Counted from the stretch's first letter, positions 8,931-17,801 are shown. The stretch: 33,686 nt of DNA from Comamonadaceae bacterium (GCA_013297985.1 JAAFIY010000034.1:1-33686); one strand, 5' to 3'. The notes: generated by a model not told the origin, from the sequence alone. Made by a program: numbers and translations.

Positions 8931-11417
8931 ATGTCGCTTCAAGCCTCTCCCGCCCGGGTCATTCACTTTGGCTCTGGCCCCGCGCCCACACCTGACCCCA
9001 CCGACGCCTACGGCACCAACGCCTTGGCCGACGAGTTAAGCCAAGCCTGTGCCGTGGCGGCGGACCCCGCTCAGTGGGCGCGCTTTGGCTGGCGTGACGG
9101 CACGGCAGCCGATTCGCCGTGGACCTCGGTACTGGCTTTACAAGGTCTGCATTGCGCAGGCTGTGCCGCGCGGGTTGAGGCTGCGGCGCGCGCCGTGCCA
9201 GGGGTGAAGCAGGCGCAGGTCTCAGGCAGCCGCCAGCGCTTGCAGCTCACCTGGCAAAGCGCTGCAGACAGCGCAGTGCCCTTGGTGCAGGTGCTGCGGG
9301 CCGTGGCCCAGGCAGGCTACAAGGCCGTGCCCGCGCTGGACGCCTTGGCACAGGCACAGCGGCGACACGAATCGCGCCGCCAGCTCTTGGCTTGGGGGGT
9401 GGCCGCGCTGTGCATGATGCAAATCATGATGTTCGCCTGGCCTGCCTACAGCGCCACCGATCTGCAGCCCGAACATGAACACCTGCTGCGCTGGGCGCAG
9501 TGGGTGATTTCGCTGCCCCTCATGGTGTTTGGCGCGGGGCCGTATGTGCGATCAGCGTGGCGCGATTTGCGCACCCACCGCCTCGGTATGGACGTACCGG
9601 TGGCGCTGGGCATGCTGGTGACCTTTGGCGTCAGCACGGCGGGCACTTTCTACCCGCTCGGGCCGTTTGGGCGCGAGGTGTACTTTGACTCGCTGTCGAT
9701 GTTCGTCTTCATCTTGCTGTCGGGTCGCTGGCTGGAATCGCGCCTGCGCCACCGCACCGCAGGTGCGCTAGAAGCGCTGGCCCAGCGGCTGCCCGACACC
9801 GCGCTGCGCCAGCACACCGAAGCTGACGGACAGGTGACTTGGCAGCGGGTCGCCGCCAGCGCGCTGCAGGTGGGCGACGTGGTGCAAGTGCAGCCCGGCG
9901 AAGCCTTTTGTGCCGACGGCGTGATCGTCTCGGGCGATACACATGTCGATGAAGCCCTGCTCACCGGCGAACCCCGGGCTTTGCCGCGCGGGCCTGGGCA
10001 GGCGGTGCTCAGTGGCAGCCACAACCTGCATGCGGTGGTGCACATGCGGGTGACCCAGGTGGGCGAACACACGCGATTCGCCGAAGTGGCCCGCTTGATG
10101 GAAAGCGCCAGCCTAGACAAACCCCAGGTAGCGCAGTGGGCCGACCGCGTGGCGCAGCCGTTTTTGTGGGTGGTGCTGGCCTTAGCTGCAGGGGCAGCAA
10201 TCTGGGGCTGGACCGACGGCCCAGCGCAGGCCCTGATGCTGGCCGCCGCCGTGTTGGTGGTGACCTGCCCCTGCGCCTTGTCGCTGGCCACGCCCGCCAC
10301 CTTGCTGGCCGCTGCGGGCCAGTTGGCGCGCCAAGGCGTGTTGATCCGCCGCCTAAGCGCCTTAGAGCGCCTGGCCTCTGTGCAGCGGGTGGTGTTTGAC
10401 AAAACCGGCACCCTCACCGACGAGCGCTTTGTGCTGCAGCAAGTCCTCACCCGGCCGGGGCTGTCGCAAGCTGATGCCTTGCAGATTGGCGCCGCGCTGG
10501 CGGCGCAATCGCGGCACCCGGTGGCACAAGCGCTGGCGCGGGCGGGGCAAGCGCCAGATGCTCAAGGCAAAACCGCTGCGTCTGCCGTCAATACTCCGCA
10601 AGCAGCTACAAAAAACATAGCGTTTCACCTGCAGAACGTGGTGGAGCAAGCAGGCCGTGGCGTGCAAGCCCGGGTGGCGCTGCCGCCAGCGGCGGGGGCA
10701 GCCATTTCCCGCATGGTCAGCCTGCGCTTGGGCCAGGCCGATTGGGCAGTTGGCACAGTGCCACCCCATGCGCAGGTGGGTGAAGCGTCATTGGGCGCCT
10801 GGCTGGGCGACGGCCAAACCTGGTGGGCTACCTTTGTGTTTGATGAACGCCTGCGCCCCGACGCCGCCACTGCTATGGCGCAGTTGCAGGCCCAAGGCTT
10901 GCGCTGCGACCTGCTGTCGGGTGACCGCACAGCTGCCGTGCAGCGATGGCAACAGGCGCTGGGTTTGAACAGCGCGCGCGGCGACGCCAGCCCCGCCATC
11001 AAGCTGCACACCATTCAAGAATGGCAGCGTGCAGGTGAGCGCGTGGCCATGGTGGGCGACGGCTTGAACGACGCCCCGGTGCTGGCTGCGGCCGATGTGT
11101 CGTTTGCCATGGCCCAAGGGGTGCCGCTGGCGCAAGCGCAGGCTGATGTGGTGCTGCTGGGTGGGCATCTGGCTGCGGTGCCGGCTGCCGTGGCGCTGGC
11201 GCGCCGCACGGTGCGGGTGTTGCACCAAAACCTGGCCTGGGCCGCAGCCTACAACGCGGTGTGCGTGCCACTGGCCCTGATGGGTTGGCTCAACGCCTGG
11301 CAAGCCGGGCTTGGCATGGCCCTGAGCTCTTTATTGGTCGTGGCCAATGCCAGCCGGCTGAGCGTGTTCCCGCAAGCGAAATCTGCCCCGGCACCGCTGG
11401 TGGCGCAGCGCGCCTAG
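8931..11417 (+). CDS. ccoI: P1B-type copper ATPase for cbb3 oxidase assembly
   Basis: This 828-aa membrane pump (FixI/CcoI type) is needed to deliver copper to the CcoN active site. It has a heavy-metal-binding domain with CAGC (Cys75, Cys78), followed by membrane helices from about 160. CPC lies at 446-448 in a transmembrane helix, DKTGT has Asp490 as the phosphorylation site, and GDGLNDAPV is near 709. ATG 8931 is chosen because the longer frame starts on the FNR box. It is the first gene of the cco cluster, and ccoS starts 10 bp after its stop. Residues 552-565, between the phosphorylation and GDGLND motifs, are encoded by a palindromic repeat element (10583-10622), so a presumed surface loop has been lengthened. 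Generic copper-efflux CopA is less likely given the context. Confidence 0.95.
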   Translation: MSLQASPARVIHFGSGPAPTPDPTDAYGTNALADELSQACAVAADPAQWARFGWRDGTAADSPWTSVLALQGLHCAGCAARVEAAARAVPGVKQAQVSGSRQRLQLTWQSAADSAVPLVQVLRAVAQAGYKAVPALDALAQAQRRHESRRQLLAWGVAALCMMQIMMFAWPAYSATDLQPEHEHLLRWAQWVISLPLMVFGAGPYVRSAWRDLRTHRLGMDVPVALGMLVTFGVSTAGTFYPLGPFGREVYFDSLSMFVFILLSGRWLESRLRHRTAGALEALAQRLPDTALRQHTEADGQVTWQRVAASALQVGDVVQVQPGEAFCADGVIVSGDTHVDEALLTGEPRALPRGPGQAVLSGSHNLHAVVHMRVTQVGEHTRFAEVARLMESASLDKPQVAQWADRVAQPFLWVVLALAAGAAIWGWTDGPAQALMLAAAVLVVTCPCALSLATPATLLAAAGQLARQGVLIRRLSALERLASVQRVVFDKTGTLTDERFVLQQVLTRPGLSQADALQIGAALAAQSRHPVAQALARAGQAPDAQGKTAASAVNTPQAATKNIAFHLQNVVEQAGRGVQARVALPPAAGAAISRMVSLRLGQADWAVGTVPPHAQVGEASLGAWLGDGQTWWATFVFDERLRPDAATAMAQLQAQGLRCDLLSGDRTAAVQRWQQALGLNSARGDASPAIKLHTIQEWQRAGERVAMVGDGLNDAPVLAAADVSFAMAQGVPLAQAQADVVLLGGHLAAVPAAVALARRTVRVLHQNLAWAAAYNAVCVPLALMGWLNAWQAGLGMALSSLLVVANASRLSVFPQAKSAPAPLVAQRA
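10583..10622 (+). repeat. Palindromic element R3, long form, inside ccoI
   Basis: GCCGTCAATA, CCGCAAGCAGCTA and AAAAACATAGCG match the long element and are read in frame as AVNTPQAATKNIA. One C of the usual GCCCGTC is absent, which shifts the frame used relative to the copy at 19671. In the typical element this frame would hit TAA at GCGTAA; here it is CGCAA and stays open. Confidence 0.75.
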
Positions 11418-11427
11418 AGGCCACGCC

Positions 11428-11673
11428 ATGGAGATCCTTTTCTTGCTGATTCCGCTGTCGGTGGTGCTGGCCTTTGCGATTGCAGGGGCCTTTGCCTGGG
11501 CCATCCACAGTGGCCAGTTTGACGACCTGGAGCAACACGGCTTGCTGGCTTTGGACGACGCTGCAATCAGCCCCGTACTTGATCTGCCGCAAGCTTCTCT
11601 GCCGCCCACTGCCTTGCCCGCAGCTGCGCTTGATGCCGATCAAGTTGCCAAGCGAGTGCCGCTCGCACACTGA
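11428..11673 (+). CDS. ccoS: cbb3 oxidase maturation protein CcoS
   Basis: This is an 81-aa single-span membrane protein. The N-terminus MEILFLLIPLSVVLAFAIA, then FAWAIHSGQFDDLE, is the CcoS/FixS signature: one helix followed by W-A-x-x-x-GQFDDLE. CcoS is required for cofactor insertion into cbb3 oxidase. The tail after residue 40 is Pro/Ala-rich, longer than the core family and probably unstructured. GAGG precedes ATG 11428. It sits between ccoI and ccoN, the usual betaproteobacterial arrangement. Confidence 0.93.
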   Translation: MEILFLLIPLSVVLAFAIAGAFAWAIHSGQFDDLEQHGLLALDDAAISPVLDLPQASLPPTALPAAALDADQVAKRVPLAH

Positions 11674-11743
11674 GATTTAGCAAGAGAGCGCGAAGTCGCC
11701 AACGTGGCCCGATGTGGCGCCCTCTGCCAGACGGAGGCGTTTT

Positions 11744-13201
11744 ATGGCTGCAGCAGTGATGGGTGTGTCGCAGGCGTCGCAGGCGGATACCGGCCACTAT
11801 GACGATTGGGTGGTGCGTGCCTTTGCCCTGATGACGGTGGTGTGGGGCGTGGTGGGCATGTTGGCGGGTGTGTGGATTGCCGCCCAACTGGCTTGGCCTG
11901 AGTTGAACTTTGGCATCCCGTGGTTGAGCTACGGCCGCTTGCGCCCGCTGCACACCAACGCAGTGATCTTTGCCTTCGGTGGCTGCGCGCTGTTTGCGTC
12001 GGCCTATTACGTGGTGCAGCGCACCTGCCACACCCGCTTGTTTGCGCCCGGGCTTGCGGCGCTGACCTTTTGGGGCTGGCAGTTGGTGATTGTGGCGGCG
12101 GCCATCAGCCTGCCGCTGGGCTACACCAGCGGCAAGGAATACGCCGAGCTTGAATGGCCCATTGACATCCTGATCACCCTGGTGTGGGTGAGCTTTGCGG
12201 TGGTGTTTTTTGGCACCGTGGGCACGCGGCGGGTGCGCCACATCTACGTGGCTAACTGGTTTTTTGGCGCCTTCATCATCGCGGTGGCGCTGCTGCATGT
12301 GGTCAACAGCGCGGCGATTCCAGCGGGCTGGATGAAGAGCTATTCAGCCTACGCCGGTGTGCAAGACGCCATGATCCAGTGGTGGTATGGCCATAACGCG
12401 GTGGGCTTCTTCCTCACCGCTGGTTTTTTGGGAATGATGTACTACTTCATCCCCAAGCAGGCCGAGCGGCCGGTGTACAGCTATCGCCTGTCCATCGTGC
12501 ACTTTTGGGCGCTGATCTTCACCTACATGTGGGCGGGGCCGCACCACTTGCACTACACCGCGCTGCCTGATTGGACCCAATCGGTGGGCATGGTGTTCAG
12601 CCTGATCTTGCTGGCCCCCAGCTGGGGCGGAATGATCAATGGCGTGATGACGCTGTCGGGTGCCTGGCACAAGCTGCGTGACGACCCCATCCTGCGCTTT
12701 CTGATCGTGTCACTGTCGTTCTACGGCATGAGCACCTTTGAGGGCCCGATGATGTCCATCAAGACCGTCAATGCGCTTAGCCACTACACCGACTGGACGG
12801 TGGGCCATGTGCACAGCGGTGCGCTGGGTTGGGTGGGCCTCATCACCATGGGCACCATGTACCACCTGATTCCCAAGCTGTTTGGTCAACGCAGCATGCA
12901 CAGCGTGCGGGCCATTGAAGTGCACTTCTGGCTGGCCACCATCGGCATCGTGCTGTACATCGCCGCCATGTGGATCGCGGGCGTCATGCAGGGCCTGATG
13001 TGGCGCGCCACCAATGTGGACGGCACGCTCACCTACACCTTTGTCGAGTCGGTCAAAGCCACCTATCCCTTCTATGTGCTGCGCTTGGCCGGTGGCCTGC
13101 TCTACCTGAGCGGCATGTTGGTGATGGCCTGGAACACCTTCATGACAGTACGCCACGGCCGCCCTGTGCAGGTGCGGGTGCTACAGGCCGCACACGCTTG
13201 A
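11744..13201 (+). CDS. ccoN: cbb3-type cytochrome c oxidase subunit I
   Basis: This 485-aa, roughly 12-helix catalytic subunit carries haem b and the haem b3-CuB centre where O2 is reduced. Visible ligand regions are [12 protein letters not shown], the [14 protein letters not shown] helix with a CuB His, [13 protein letters not shown] with the paired His, and HVHSGALGW near the C-terminus for the haem His ligands. ATG 11744 follows ACGGAGG at 11731-11737; the frame open from 11714 includes an unlikely Arg-rich extension. It stands 70 bp after ccoS and starts the ccoNOQP core. Confidence 0.97.
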   Translation: MAAAVMGVSQASQADTGHYDDWVVRAFALMTVVWGVVGMLAGVWIAAQLAWPELNFGIPWLSYGRLRPLHTNAVIFAFGGCALFASAYYVVQRTCHTRLFAPGLAALTFWGWQLVIVAAAISLPLGYTSGKEYAELEWPIDILITLVWVSFAVVFFGTVGTRRVRHIYVANWFFGAFIIAVALLHVVNSAAIPAGWMKSYSAYAGVQDAMIQWWYGHNAVGFFLTAGFLGMMYYFIPKQAERPVYSYRLSIVHFWALIFTYMWAGPHHLHYTALPDWTQSVGMVFSLILLAPSWGGMINGVMTLSGAWHKLRDDPILRFLIVSLSFYGMSTFEGPMMSIKTVNALSHYTDWTVGHVHSGALGWVGLITMGTMYHLIPKLFGQRSMHSVRAIEVHFWLATIGIVLYIAAMWIAGVMQGLMWRATNVDGTLTYTFVESVKATYPFYVLRLAGGLLYLSGMLVMAWNTFMTVRHGRPVQVRVLQAAHA

Positions 13202-13208
13202 TTTATCA

Positions 13209-13230
13209 GCGTAACTAGCTACAAATTTAG
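13209..13230 (+). repeat. Degenerate palindromic element R4 in the ccoO leader
   Basis: GCGTAACTAGCTACAAATTT, then AG, aligns with the left half and loop of the element (GCGTAAGTAGCTATCAAAAA), but the right arm is eroded. Its remaining right end runs into TAGGAG, the ccoO ribosome binding site. The call is tentative because only half of the motif is recognisable. Confidence 0.4.
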
Positions 13231-13240
13231 GAGCGAATCC

Positions 13241-13900
13241 ATGTCTGCGCCCAATCAGGCGGCGGCCCCTGCTGTGGGCCACGCCAAGATCGAAACCAGT
13301 AACAGGCTGATGATTGTGTTGATTCTGCTGACGCTGCTGGTGGGCGGCTTGGTAGAAATCGTGCCGCTGTTTTTTCAGCGTTCCACCACCCAGCCGGTGG
13401 CCGGGTTAGTGCCCTACAGCCCGCTGCAACTGGCGGGGCGCGACATCTATCTGCGCGAGGGTTGCTACAACTGCCATTCGCAAATGATTCGGCCCTTTCG
13501 CGCCGAAACACTGCGCTACGGGCCGTATTCAGTGGCGGGCGAATTTGTGTACGACCACCCCTTTCAGTGGGGCAGCAAGCGCACCGGGCCTGACTTGGCT
13601 CGGGTCGGTGGCCGCTACAGCGACGAATGGCACCGCCTGCACCTGATCAACCCCCGCCAGGTGGTACCTGAATCGAACATGCCGGCTTATCCGTGGCTGG
13701 CCACCACAACGGTCGATCATGAATCGATTGGTGCCCACATGACAGCCTTGCGCCGCGTGGGTGTCCCCTACACCGACCCGCAGATTGGTGGCGCGGCTGA
13801 AGAAATCAAAGGCAAGACCGAGATGCAGGCGCTGATTGCCTATCTGCAAGGCATGGGCTTAACCCTGGGTGGCCAAGGAGGAAAAGGCGATGGACGTTGA
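13241..13900 (+). CDS. ccoO: cbb3-type cytochrome c oxidase subunit II (mono-haem)
   Basis: This is a 219-aa membrane-anchored cytochrome c. One N-terminal helix (about residues 22-45, [20 protein letters not shown]) is followed by a periplasmic domain with the haem motif CYNCH (75-79) in the typical setting [22 protein letters not shown], near residue 147, holds the axial Met. It passes electrons from CcoP to CcoN. ATG 13241 is preceded by TAGGAG. Its last 11 bases overlap ccoQ. Confidence 0.97.
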   Translation: MSAPNQAAAPAVGHAKIETSNRLMIVLILLTLLVGGLVEIVPLFFQRSTTQPVAGLVPYSPLQLAGRDIYLREGCYNCHSQMIRPFRAETLRYGPYSVAGEFVYDHPFQWGSKRTGPDLARVGGRYSDEWHRLHLINPRQVVPESNMPAYPWLATTTVDHESIGAHMTALRRVGVPYTDPQIGGAAEEIKGKTEMQALIAYLQGMGLTLGGQGGKGDGR

Positions 13901-14207
13901 TCTGAACTTGCTGCGCTCAGCAGTCACGGTGCTGAGCCTGATGGCCTTTGTAGGGATCGTGGCGTGGGCGTGGTCTAGCCGCCGCAAGGCCGACTTTGAA
14001 GAAATGGCCCGCGTGGTGTTCAGCGATGAGCCGATGCAGCCCAGCGAAGCTAACTCCATGCGTGCCAAGCCCGGTGCCGGGGTGGAACTTTCCCAGCTGC
14101 AATGCGCCGCTTGGGCCGGTGCGCATTCGCCGGCAACGCAGGCGCCTAAGCCTGGCCACGCCATCACCAACCGGGCCGCGCAAGCCGGATACGGGAGCCT
14201 GTCATGA
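13890..14207 (+). CDS. ccoQ: cbb3 oxidase subunit CcoQ with long C-terminal tail
   Basis: This 105-aa protein has one membrane helix ([20 protein letters not shown]) and then [20 protein letters not shown], the CcoQ/FixQ pattern. CcoQ stabilises the oxidase complex. ATG 13890 lies 8 bases after AAGGAGG (13875-13881) and overlaps ccoO. CcoQ is usually 50-60 aa. Here about 60 further residues of no recognised fold follow, and the frame ends exactly on the ATGA overlap with ccoP, so the long form is probably real rather than a frameshift artefact. Confidence 0.88.
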   Translation: MDVDLNLLRSAVTVLSLMAFVGIVAWAWSSRRKADFEEMARVVFSDEPMQPSEANSMRAKPGAGVELSQLQCAAWAGAHSPATQAPKPGHAITNRAAQAGYGSLS

Positions 14208-15121
14208 CTGATTTTGTAGCGCCCGCCTGGGCCTGGTTTGTGGCTATTGCGGTGGTGGGCAGCATCGTGGTGTGCTTGGTGCTGCTGGCCATCAGTGCCC
14301 GGGTGCGGGTGGCGGCTGATGCGCAAGCGGGTGACCCTACCACCGGCCACGTGTGGGACGACAACATCCAAGAGCTGAACAACCCGCTGCCGCGCTGGTG
14401 GGCGATATTGTTTGTGATCACCGTGGTGTTTGCGCTGGCCTATGTGTTCTTGTACCCCGGCCTGGGCACTACGCAAGGGCAGCTCAACTGGTCGTCAAGC
14501 GGCCAATACCAAAACGAATCCAAGGCCCTGGCCGAACGTGCGGCTCCGCTGTACGCCAAGCTGACTGCGCTAGAGCCCAAAGACATGGCCCGCGACCCGC
14601 AGGCCATGGCCGTGGGTGAGCGCCTGTTCATGAACAACTGCGCCCAGTGCCATGGCTCGGACGCGCGCGGTGGCAAGAGCTTTCCTAACCTGACTGACAG
14701 CGACTGGCTGCACGGTGGCACGCCCGAGGCGATTGCCAAAACCATCAGCGAAGGCCGCAACGGCATGATGCCGCCCATGGCCGCCGCAGTGGGCACGCCC
14801 GACGATGTGCGCAACGTGGCCCACTATGTGTTGAGCCTGTCAGGCAGCCCGCACGACAGCCTGCGCGCTCAGTTGGGCAAGCCCAAATTTGGCGCCTGCG
14901 CGGCCTGCCACGGCATGGACGGCAAAGGCAATACCGCCTTGGGCGCGCCTAACTTGACAGACCAGGTCTGGCTGCACGGCTGGGGCGAAGCGGCCATCGT
15001 GAAAGCCATTACTCAGGGCATCAACAACCAGATGCCTGCGCAGGCCCGCCTGCTCACGCCTGAGCAGATTCAGGTGTTGACGGGCTATGTGCTCAGTTTG
15101 TCGACCCCGGCTGCCCGCTAG
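14204..15121 (+). CDS. ccoP: cbb3-type cytochrome c oxidase subunit III (di-haem)
   Basis: This is a 305-aa di-haem cytochrome c that accepts electrons from soluble or membrane cytochromes and feeds CcoO. The N-terminus has two hydrophobic helices (about 10-32 and 66-86) joined by DPTTGHVWDDNIQELNNPLP, the CcoP N-domain signature. Haem motifs are CAQCH (146-150) and CAACH (232-236). ATG 14204 overlaps the ccoQ stop (ATGA), so translation is coupled. Confidence 0.97.
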   Translation: MTDFVAPAWAWFVAIAVVGSIVVCLVLLAISARVRVAADAQAGDPTTGHVWDDNIQELNNPLPRWWAILFVITVVFALAYVFLYPGLGTTQGQLNWSSSGQYQNESKALAERAAPLYAKLTALEPKDMARDPQAMAVGERLFMNNCAQCHGSDARGGKSFPNLTDSDWLHGGTPEAIAKTISEGRNGMMPPMAAAVGTPDDVRNVAHYVLSLSGSPHDSLRAQLGKPKFGACAACHGMDGKGNTALGAPNLTDQVWLHGWGEAAIVKAITQGINNQMPAQARLLTPEQIQVLTGYVLSLSTPAAR

Positions 15122-15148
15122 TGGCTTGAGCCGCACCCGAGCGTTGTC

Positions 15149-16567
15149 ATGAACGAGCGCGCATCGGGCTCCGCTGCCAGTGCCCATGAGGGCACCACCG
15201 TGCAGTGGTTGTATGCGCCCGGCGCCAAGGTGGTGCCGCGCAGCGTCAAGGGCACCTTTGCCACTTGGCGCTGGGTGTTCGTGTGGCTGACACAACTGGT
15301 GTTTTATGGGGTGCCGTGGCTGCAATGGGGCCAGCGCCAAGCGGTGTCGTTTGACTTGGAGGCGCGGCGGTTTTACCTGGGGCCGCTGGTGCTGTATCCG
15401 CAAGACTTCATCTATCTCACTGGCCTGCTGATTGCGTCTGCGCTGTCCCTGTTTTTGTTCACCACGGTGGCGGGCCGACAGTGGTGTGGCTACGCCTGCC
15501 CGCAAAGCGTGTACAGCGAAATGTTCATGTGGATTGAGCGGCGCATGGAAGGCGACCGGGCCGCGCGCCTGCGGCTGGACGGCAGCGCGTGGAACACCGA
15601 AAAGCTGGCCCGCAAGGGCGCCAAACATGCGGCGTGGCTGCTGTTGGCCGCATGGACCGGATTCACCTTTGTCGGCTACTTCACACCCATCCGAGATCTG
15701 GCGGCCGAAGTCCGCCTGGGCGCCTTGGGCCCATGGGAAATCTTCTGGATCGGGCTGTACAGCCTGGCCACCTGGGGCAACGCGGGCTTCTTGCGTGAGC
15801 AGGTCTGCAAGTACATGTGCCCTTATGCGCGCTTTCAAAGCGCGATGTTCGACAAAGACACCCTCATCGTCACCTATGACGCCGCGCGTGGTGAACCGCG
15901 CGGCCCGCGCTCGCCCAAGTTGCCCCTGGCCGACACCGGCAAAGGCGCCTGCGTGGACTGCGGCCTGTGCGTGCAGGTGTGCCCCACCGGCATCGATATC
16001 CGCAAGGGCCTGCAGTACGAATGCATCAGTTGCGCAGGCTGTGTGGATGTCTGCAACAGCGTGATGGAAAAGTTTGGCTACCCGCGCGGCCTGGTGCGCT
16101 ATGCCACTGCCAATGCGCTTGAAAAAGGCTGGACCCCCGCACAAATCTGGCAGCGGGTGCTGCGGCCCCGGGTGCTGATCTACACCACGCTGCTGGGGCT
16201 GGTGATCGTGTCGCTGGCCATTGGGCTGGCGCTGCGCGCGCCGTTCAAGCTGGACGTGGTGCGCGATCGCGGATCGCTGGCCCGCTTGGCAGAGGGCGGC
16301 CAGATCGAAAACGTCTACCGCCTGCAGGTCATGAACGCCACCGAGCAGCCGCAGCGCTACGAACTGCAAGCCAGCGGCCTGGCCGGTTTGCAAATCGGCT
16401 TGGATGGCCCCATTGAAGTGGGGGCCGCAGGGTCGCGCTGGGTGCCGGTGCGCCTGCGCGTCGCCGGCGATACGCCCCCCGGCGCGTACCCGGTGGAGTT
16501 TGTGTTGAGCCAATCGGCCCAAGCCCACCGGGTGGCTGAACGCGCCGTGTTCATCGTGCCGGAGTAA
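15149..16567 (+). CDS. ccoG: cbb3 oxidase accessory protein CcoG (polyferredoxin)
   Basis: This 472-aa membrane Fe-S protein (FixG/RdxA) reduces Cu(II) to Cu(I) for cbb3 assembly. It has an N-terminal helix region, then CGYACPQSVYSEMFMWIERR with the polyferredoxin membrane motif, CKYMCPYARFQ, and two 4Fe-4S clusters in CVDCGLCVQVCPTGIDIRKG and CISCAGCVDVCN. The C-terminal 130 residues form the Ig-like FixG domain. ATG 15149 lies 27 bp after ccoP; no strong ribosome binding site is seen. A 577-aa frame on the opposite strand is only a GC shadow. Confidence 0.96.
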   Translation: MNERASGSAASAHEGTTVQWLYAPGAKVVPRSVKGTFATWRWVFVWLTQLVFYGVPWLQWGQRQAVSFDLEARRFYLGPLVLYPQDFIYLTGLLIASALSLFLFTTVAGRQWCGYACPQSVYSEMFMWIERRMEGDRAARLRLDGSAWNTEKLARKGAKHAAWLLLAAWTGFTFVGYFTPIRDLAAEVRLGALGPWEIFWIGLYSLATWGNAGFLREQVCKYMCPYARFQSAMFDKDTLIVTYDAARGEPRGPRSPKLPLADTGKGACVDCGLCVQVCPTGIDIRKGLQYECISCAGCVDVCNSVMEKFGYPRGLVRYATANALEKGWTPAQIWQRVLRPRVLIYTTLLGLVIVSLAIGLALRAPFKLDVVRDRGSLARLAEGGQIENVYRLQVMNATEQPQRYELQASGLAGLQIGLDGPIEVGAAGSRWVPVRLRVAGDTPPGAYPVEFVLSQSAQAHRVAERAVFIVPE

Positions 16568-16590
16568 ACGCAACAGACGGAGACCCTGCC

Positions 16591-16896
16591 ATGCCCGCTT
16601 TACCAGCCCCTGTACCCACCACTACCCCCCCCACCGTGCCCGCCACGGTGCCCGCTGCCAAACCCACGCCCGCACCTTGGTGGCGATACGGTCATGTGTG
16701 GTTGGTGGTGTCGGGCCCGGCCATCGTGGTGGTGGCGGGCTTGGTCACCGCGTGGATTGCGGTGCATGGCGCTGACCCGGTGATTGCGCAGCCGCCGGTG
16801 GCGGCAGACAGTTCAGCTGCCGCCCGCAGCCTGACGCCTGCACACAAAGCCCGCAACTTGGCGGCAGACCACGCGCTGAAGCCGGTGGGGGACTAG
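16591..16896 (+). CDS. ccoH: Short FixH/CcoH-like protein
   Basis: This is a 101-aa protein with a Pro/Thr/Ala-rich N-terminus. It then has PWWRYGHVWLVVSGPAIVVV followed by AGLVTAWIAVHGADPVI, which matches the opening and single helix of FixH/CcoH (PWYKxxWPW, then a hydrophobic span and WIA). The large periplasmic domain of full-length FixH (about 150-170 aa in total) is missing. ACGGAGA lies before ATG 16591. Position right after ccoG supports the call. CcoH is an assembly factor that stays with the oxidase; whether this short form does so is unknown. Confidence 0.7.
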   Translation: MPALPAPVPTTTPPTVPATVPAAKPTPAPWWRYGHVWLVVSGPAIVVVAGLVTAWIAVHGADPVIAQPPVAADSSAAARSLTPAHKARNLAADHALKPVGD

Positions 16897-16927
16897 CGCG
16901 CCAAAACCGGCGCCCCAACGCAAACGC

Positions 16928-17707
16928 TCAGCCCTTGCGCGACGCAGTCACCATACGCTTGAGTTCGTCGGTTTGCAAAATGCGCACATGGCGCTGTTTG
17001 ACTTCCACAATGCCGTCGGCCACAAACTTGCCGAAGGTGCGGCTGACGGTTTCTAGCGTCAGGCCCAGGTAGCTGCCGATTTCTTCGCGCGTCATGCGCA
17101 GCACCAATTCAGACTGAGAAAACCCGCGCGCGGCCAAGCGCTGCGCCAAGTTCAGCAAAAAGGCTGCCAAGCGCTCTTCGGCCCGCATTGAACCCAACAG
17201 CAGCATCACGCCCTGGTCGCGCACGATTTCGCGGCTCAGGATCTTGTGCACATGGTGCTGCAGGGCGCTGACCTCACGCGACAGGAGTTCAATGTCAGCA
17301 TAGGGCAGCAGGCAGACTTCGGCGTCTTCCAGCGCAATGGCGTCGCAACTGTGGCGGTCGTTCACGATGCCGTCCAGCCCCAAAATTTCGCCTGCCATCT
17401 GAAAGCCGGTGACCTGATCGCGCCCGTCTTCGGTAGACACACTGGTCTTGAAGAAACCCGTGCGGATGGCGTATAGGTTTTCAAACACCGAGCCGTTGCG
17501 GTACAGGTTTTCGCCCCGCAAGATCCTGCGGCGTGAGCCCACCAACTCGTCAATGCGCTGCAGGTCTTGGGCTGACAAGCCTACCGGCATGCACAGCTCG
17601 CGCAAGTTGCAGTTGGAGCACGCCACCTTGAAGGCCTGGGCCGTTTTGCCAGGCGCGCGCGGGGCTTCTTGAATGGGCGTTATCGGGGCCAGATTGGCTT
17701 CAAACAT
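16928..17707 (-). CDS. fnr: FNR-type oxygen-sensing transcription regulator
   Basis: This is a 259-aa Crp/Fnr-family activator. The N-terminal cluster ligands are Cys30, Cys33 and Cys39 in CSNCNLRELC (C-x2-C-x5-C). The fourth is in AEVCLLP, aligning with Cys122 of E. coli FNR (SMVCEIP). All four 4Fe-4S ligands are therefore present, and direct O2 sensing is expected. A cNMP-like beta-roll is followed by the HTH EEIGSYLGLTLETVSRTFGK, whose recognition helix keeps E-x2-S-R, the residues reading TTGAT. ATG 17707 follows GAGGTA on the minus strand; the TTG at 17713 adds two residues. It is divergent from hemN and shares a FNR box with it, so autoregulation is likely. Confidence 0.95.
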   Translation of the reverse strand: MFEANLAPITPIQEAPRAPGKTAQAFKVACSNCNLRELCMPVGLSAQDLQRIDELVGSRRRILRGENLYRNGSVFENLYAIRTGFFKTSVSTEDGRDQVTGFQMAGEILGLDGIVNDRHSCDAIALEDAEVCLLPYADIELLSREVSALQHHVHKILSREIVRDQGVMLLLGSMRAEERLAAFLLNLAQRLAARGFSQSELVLRMTREEIGSYLGLTLETVSRTFGKFVADGIVEVKQRHVRILQTDELKRMVTASRKG

Positions 17708-17752
17708 CGGCAAGTACCTCGCAAAAATGAGATGCGGCGGGCGAATCGTTGT

Positions 17753-17766
17753 TTGAGTTGTATCAA
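17753..17766. promoter_or_regulatory. FNR-type box between fnr and hemN
   Basis: TTGAG-TTGT-ATCAA matches TTGAT-N4-ATCAA at nine of ten conserved positions. It lies 46 bp before the fnr ATG (17707) and 36 bp before the hemN ATG (17802), so it could control both directions. Confidence 0.75.
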
Positions 17767-17801
17767 CGCAAGCTTAACGCCTTCTGGTCATAGTGCACGG
17801 C

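Noticed and set aside
10362-10769. Frames opposite the ccoI element giving FCSCLRSIDGR
   Set aside because: This is the reverse translation of the palindromic element, useful for aligning copies but not a gene.
14840-16573. 577-aa open frame on the minus strand, opposite ccoP and ccoG
   Set aside because: It is antisense to strongly conserved genes, is rich in His, Gln, Arg and Ala as expected from GC-rich antisense frames, and matches no family.
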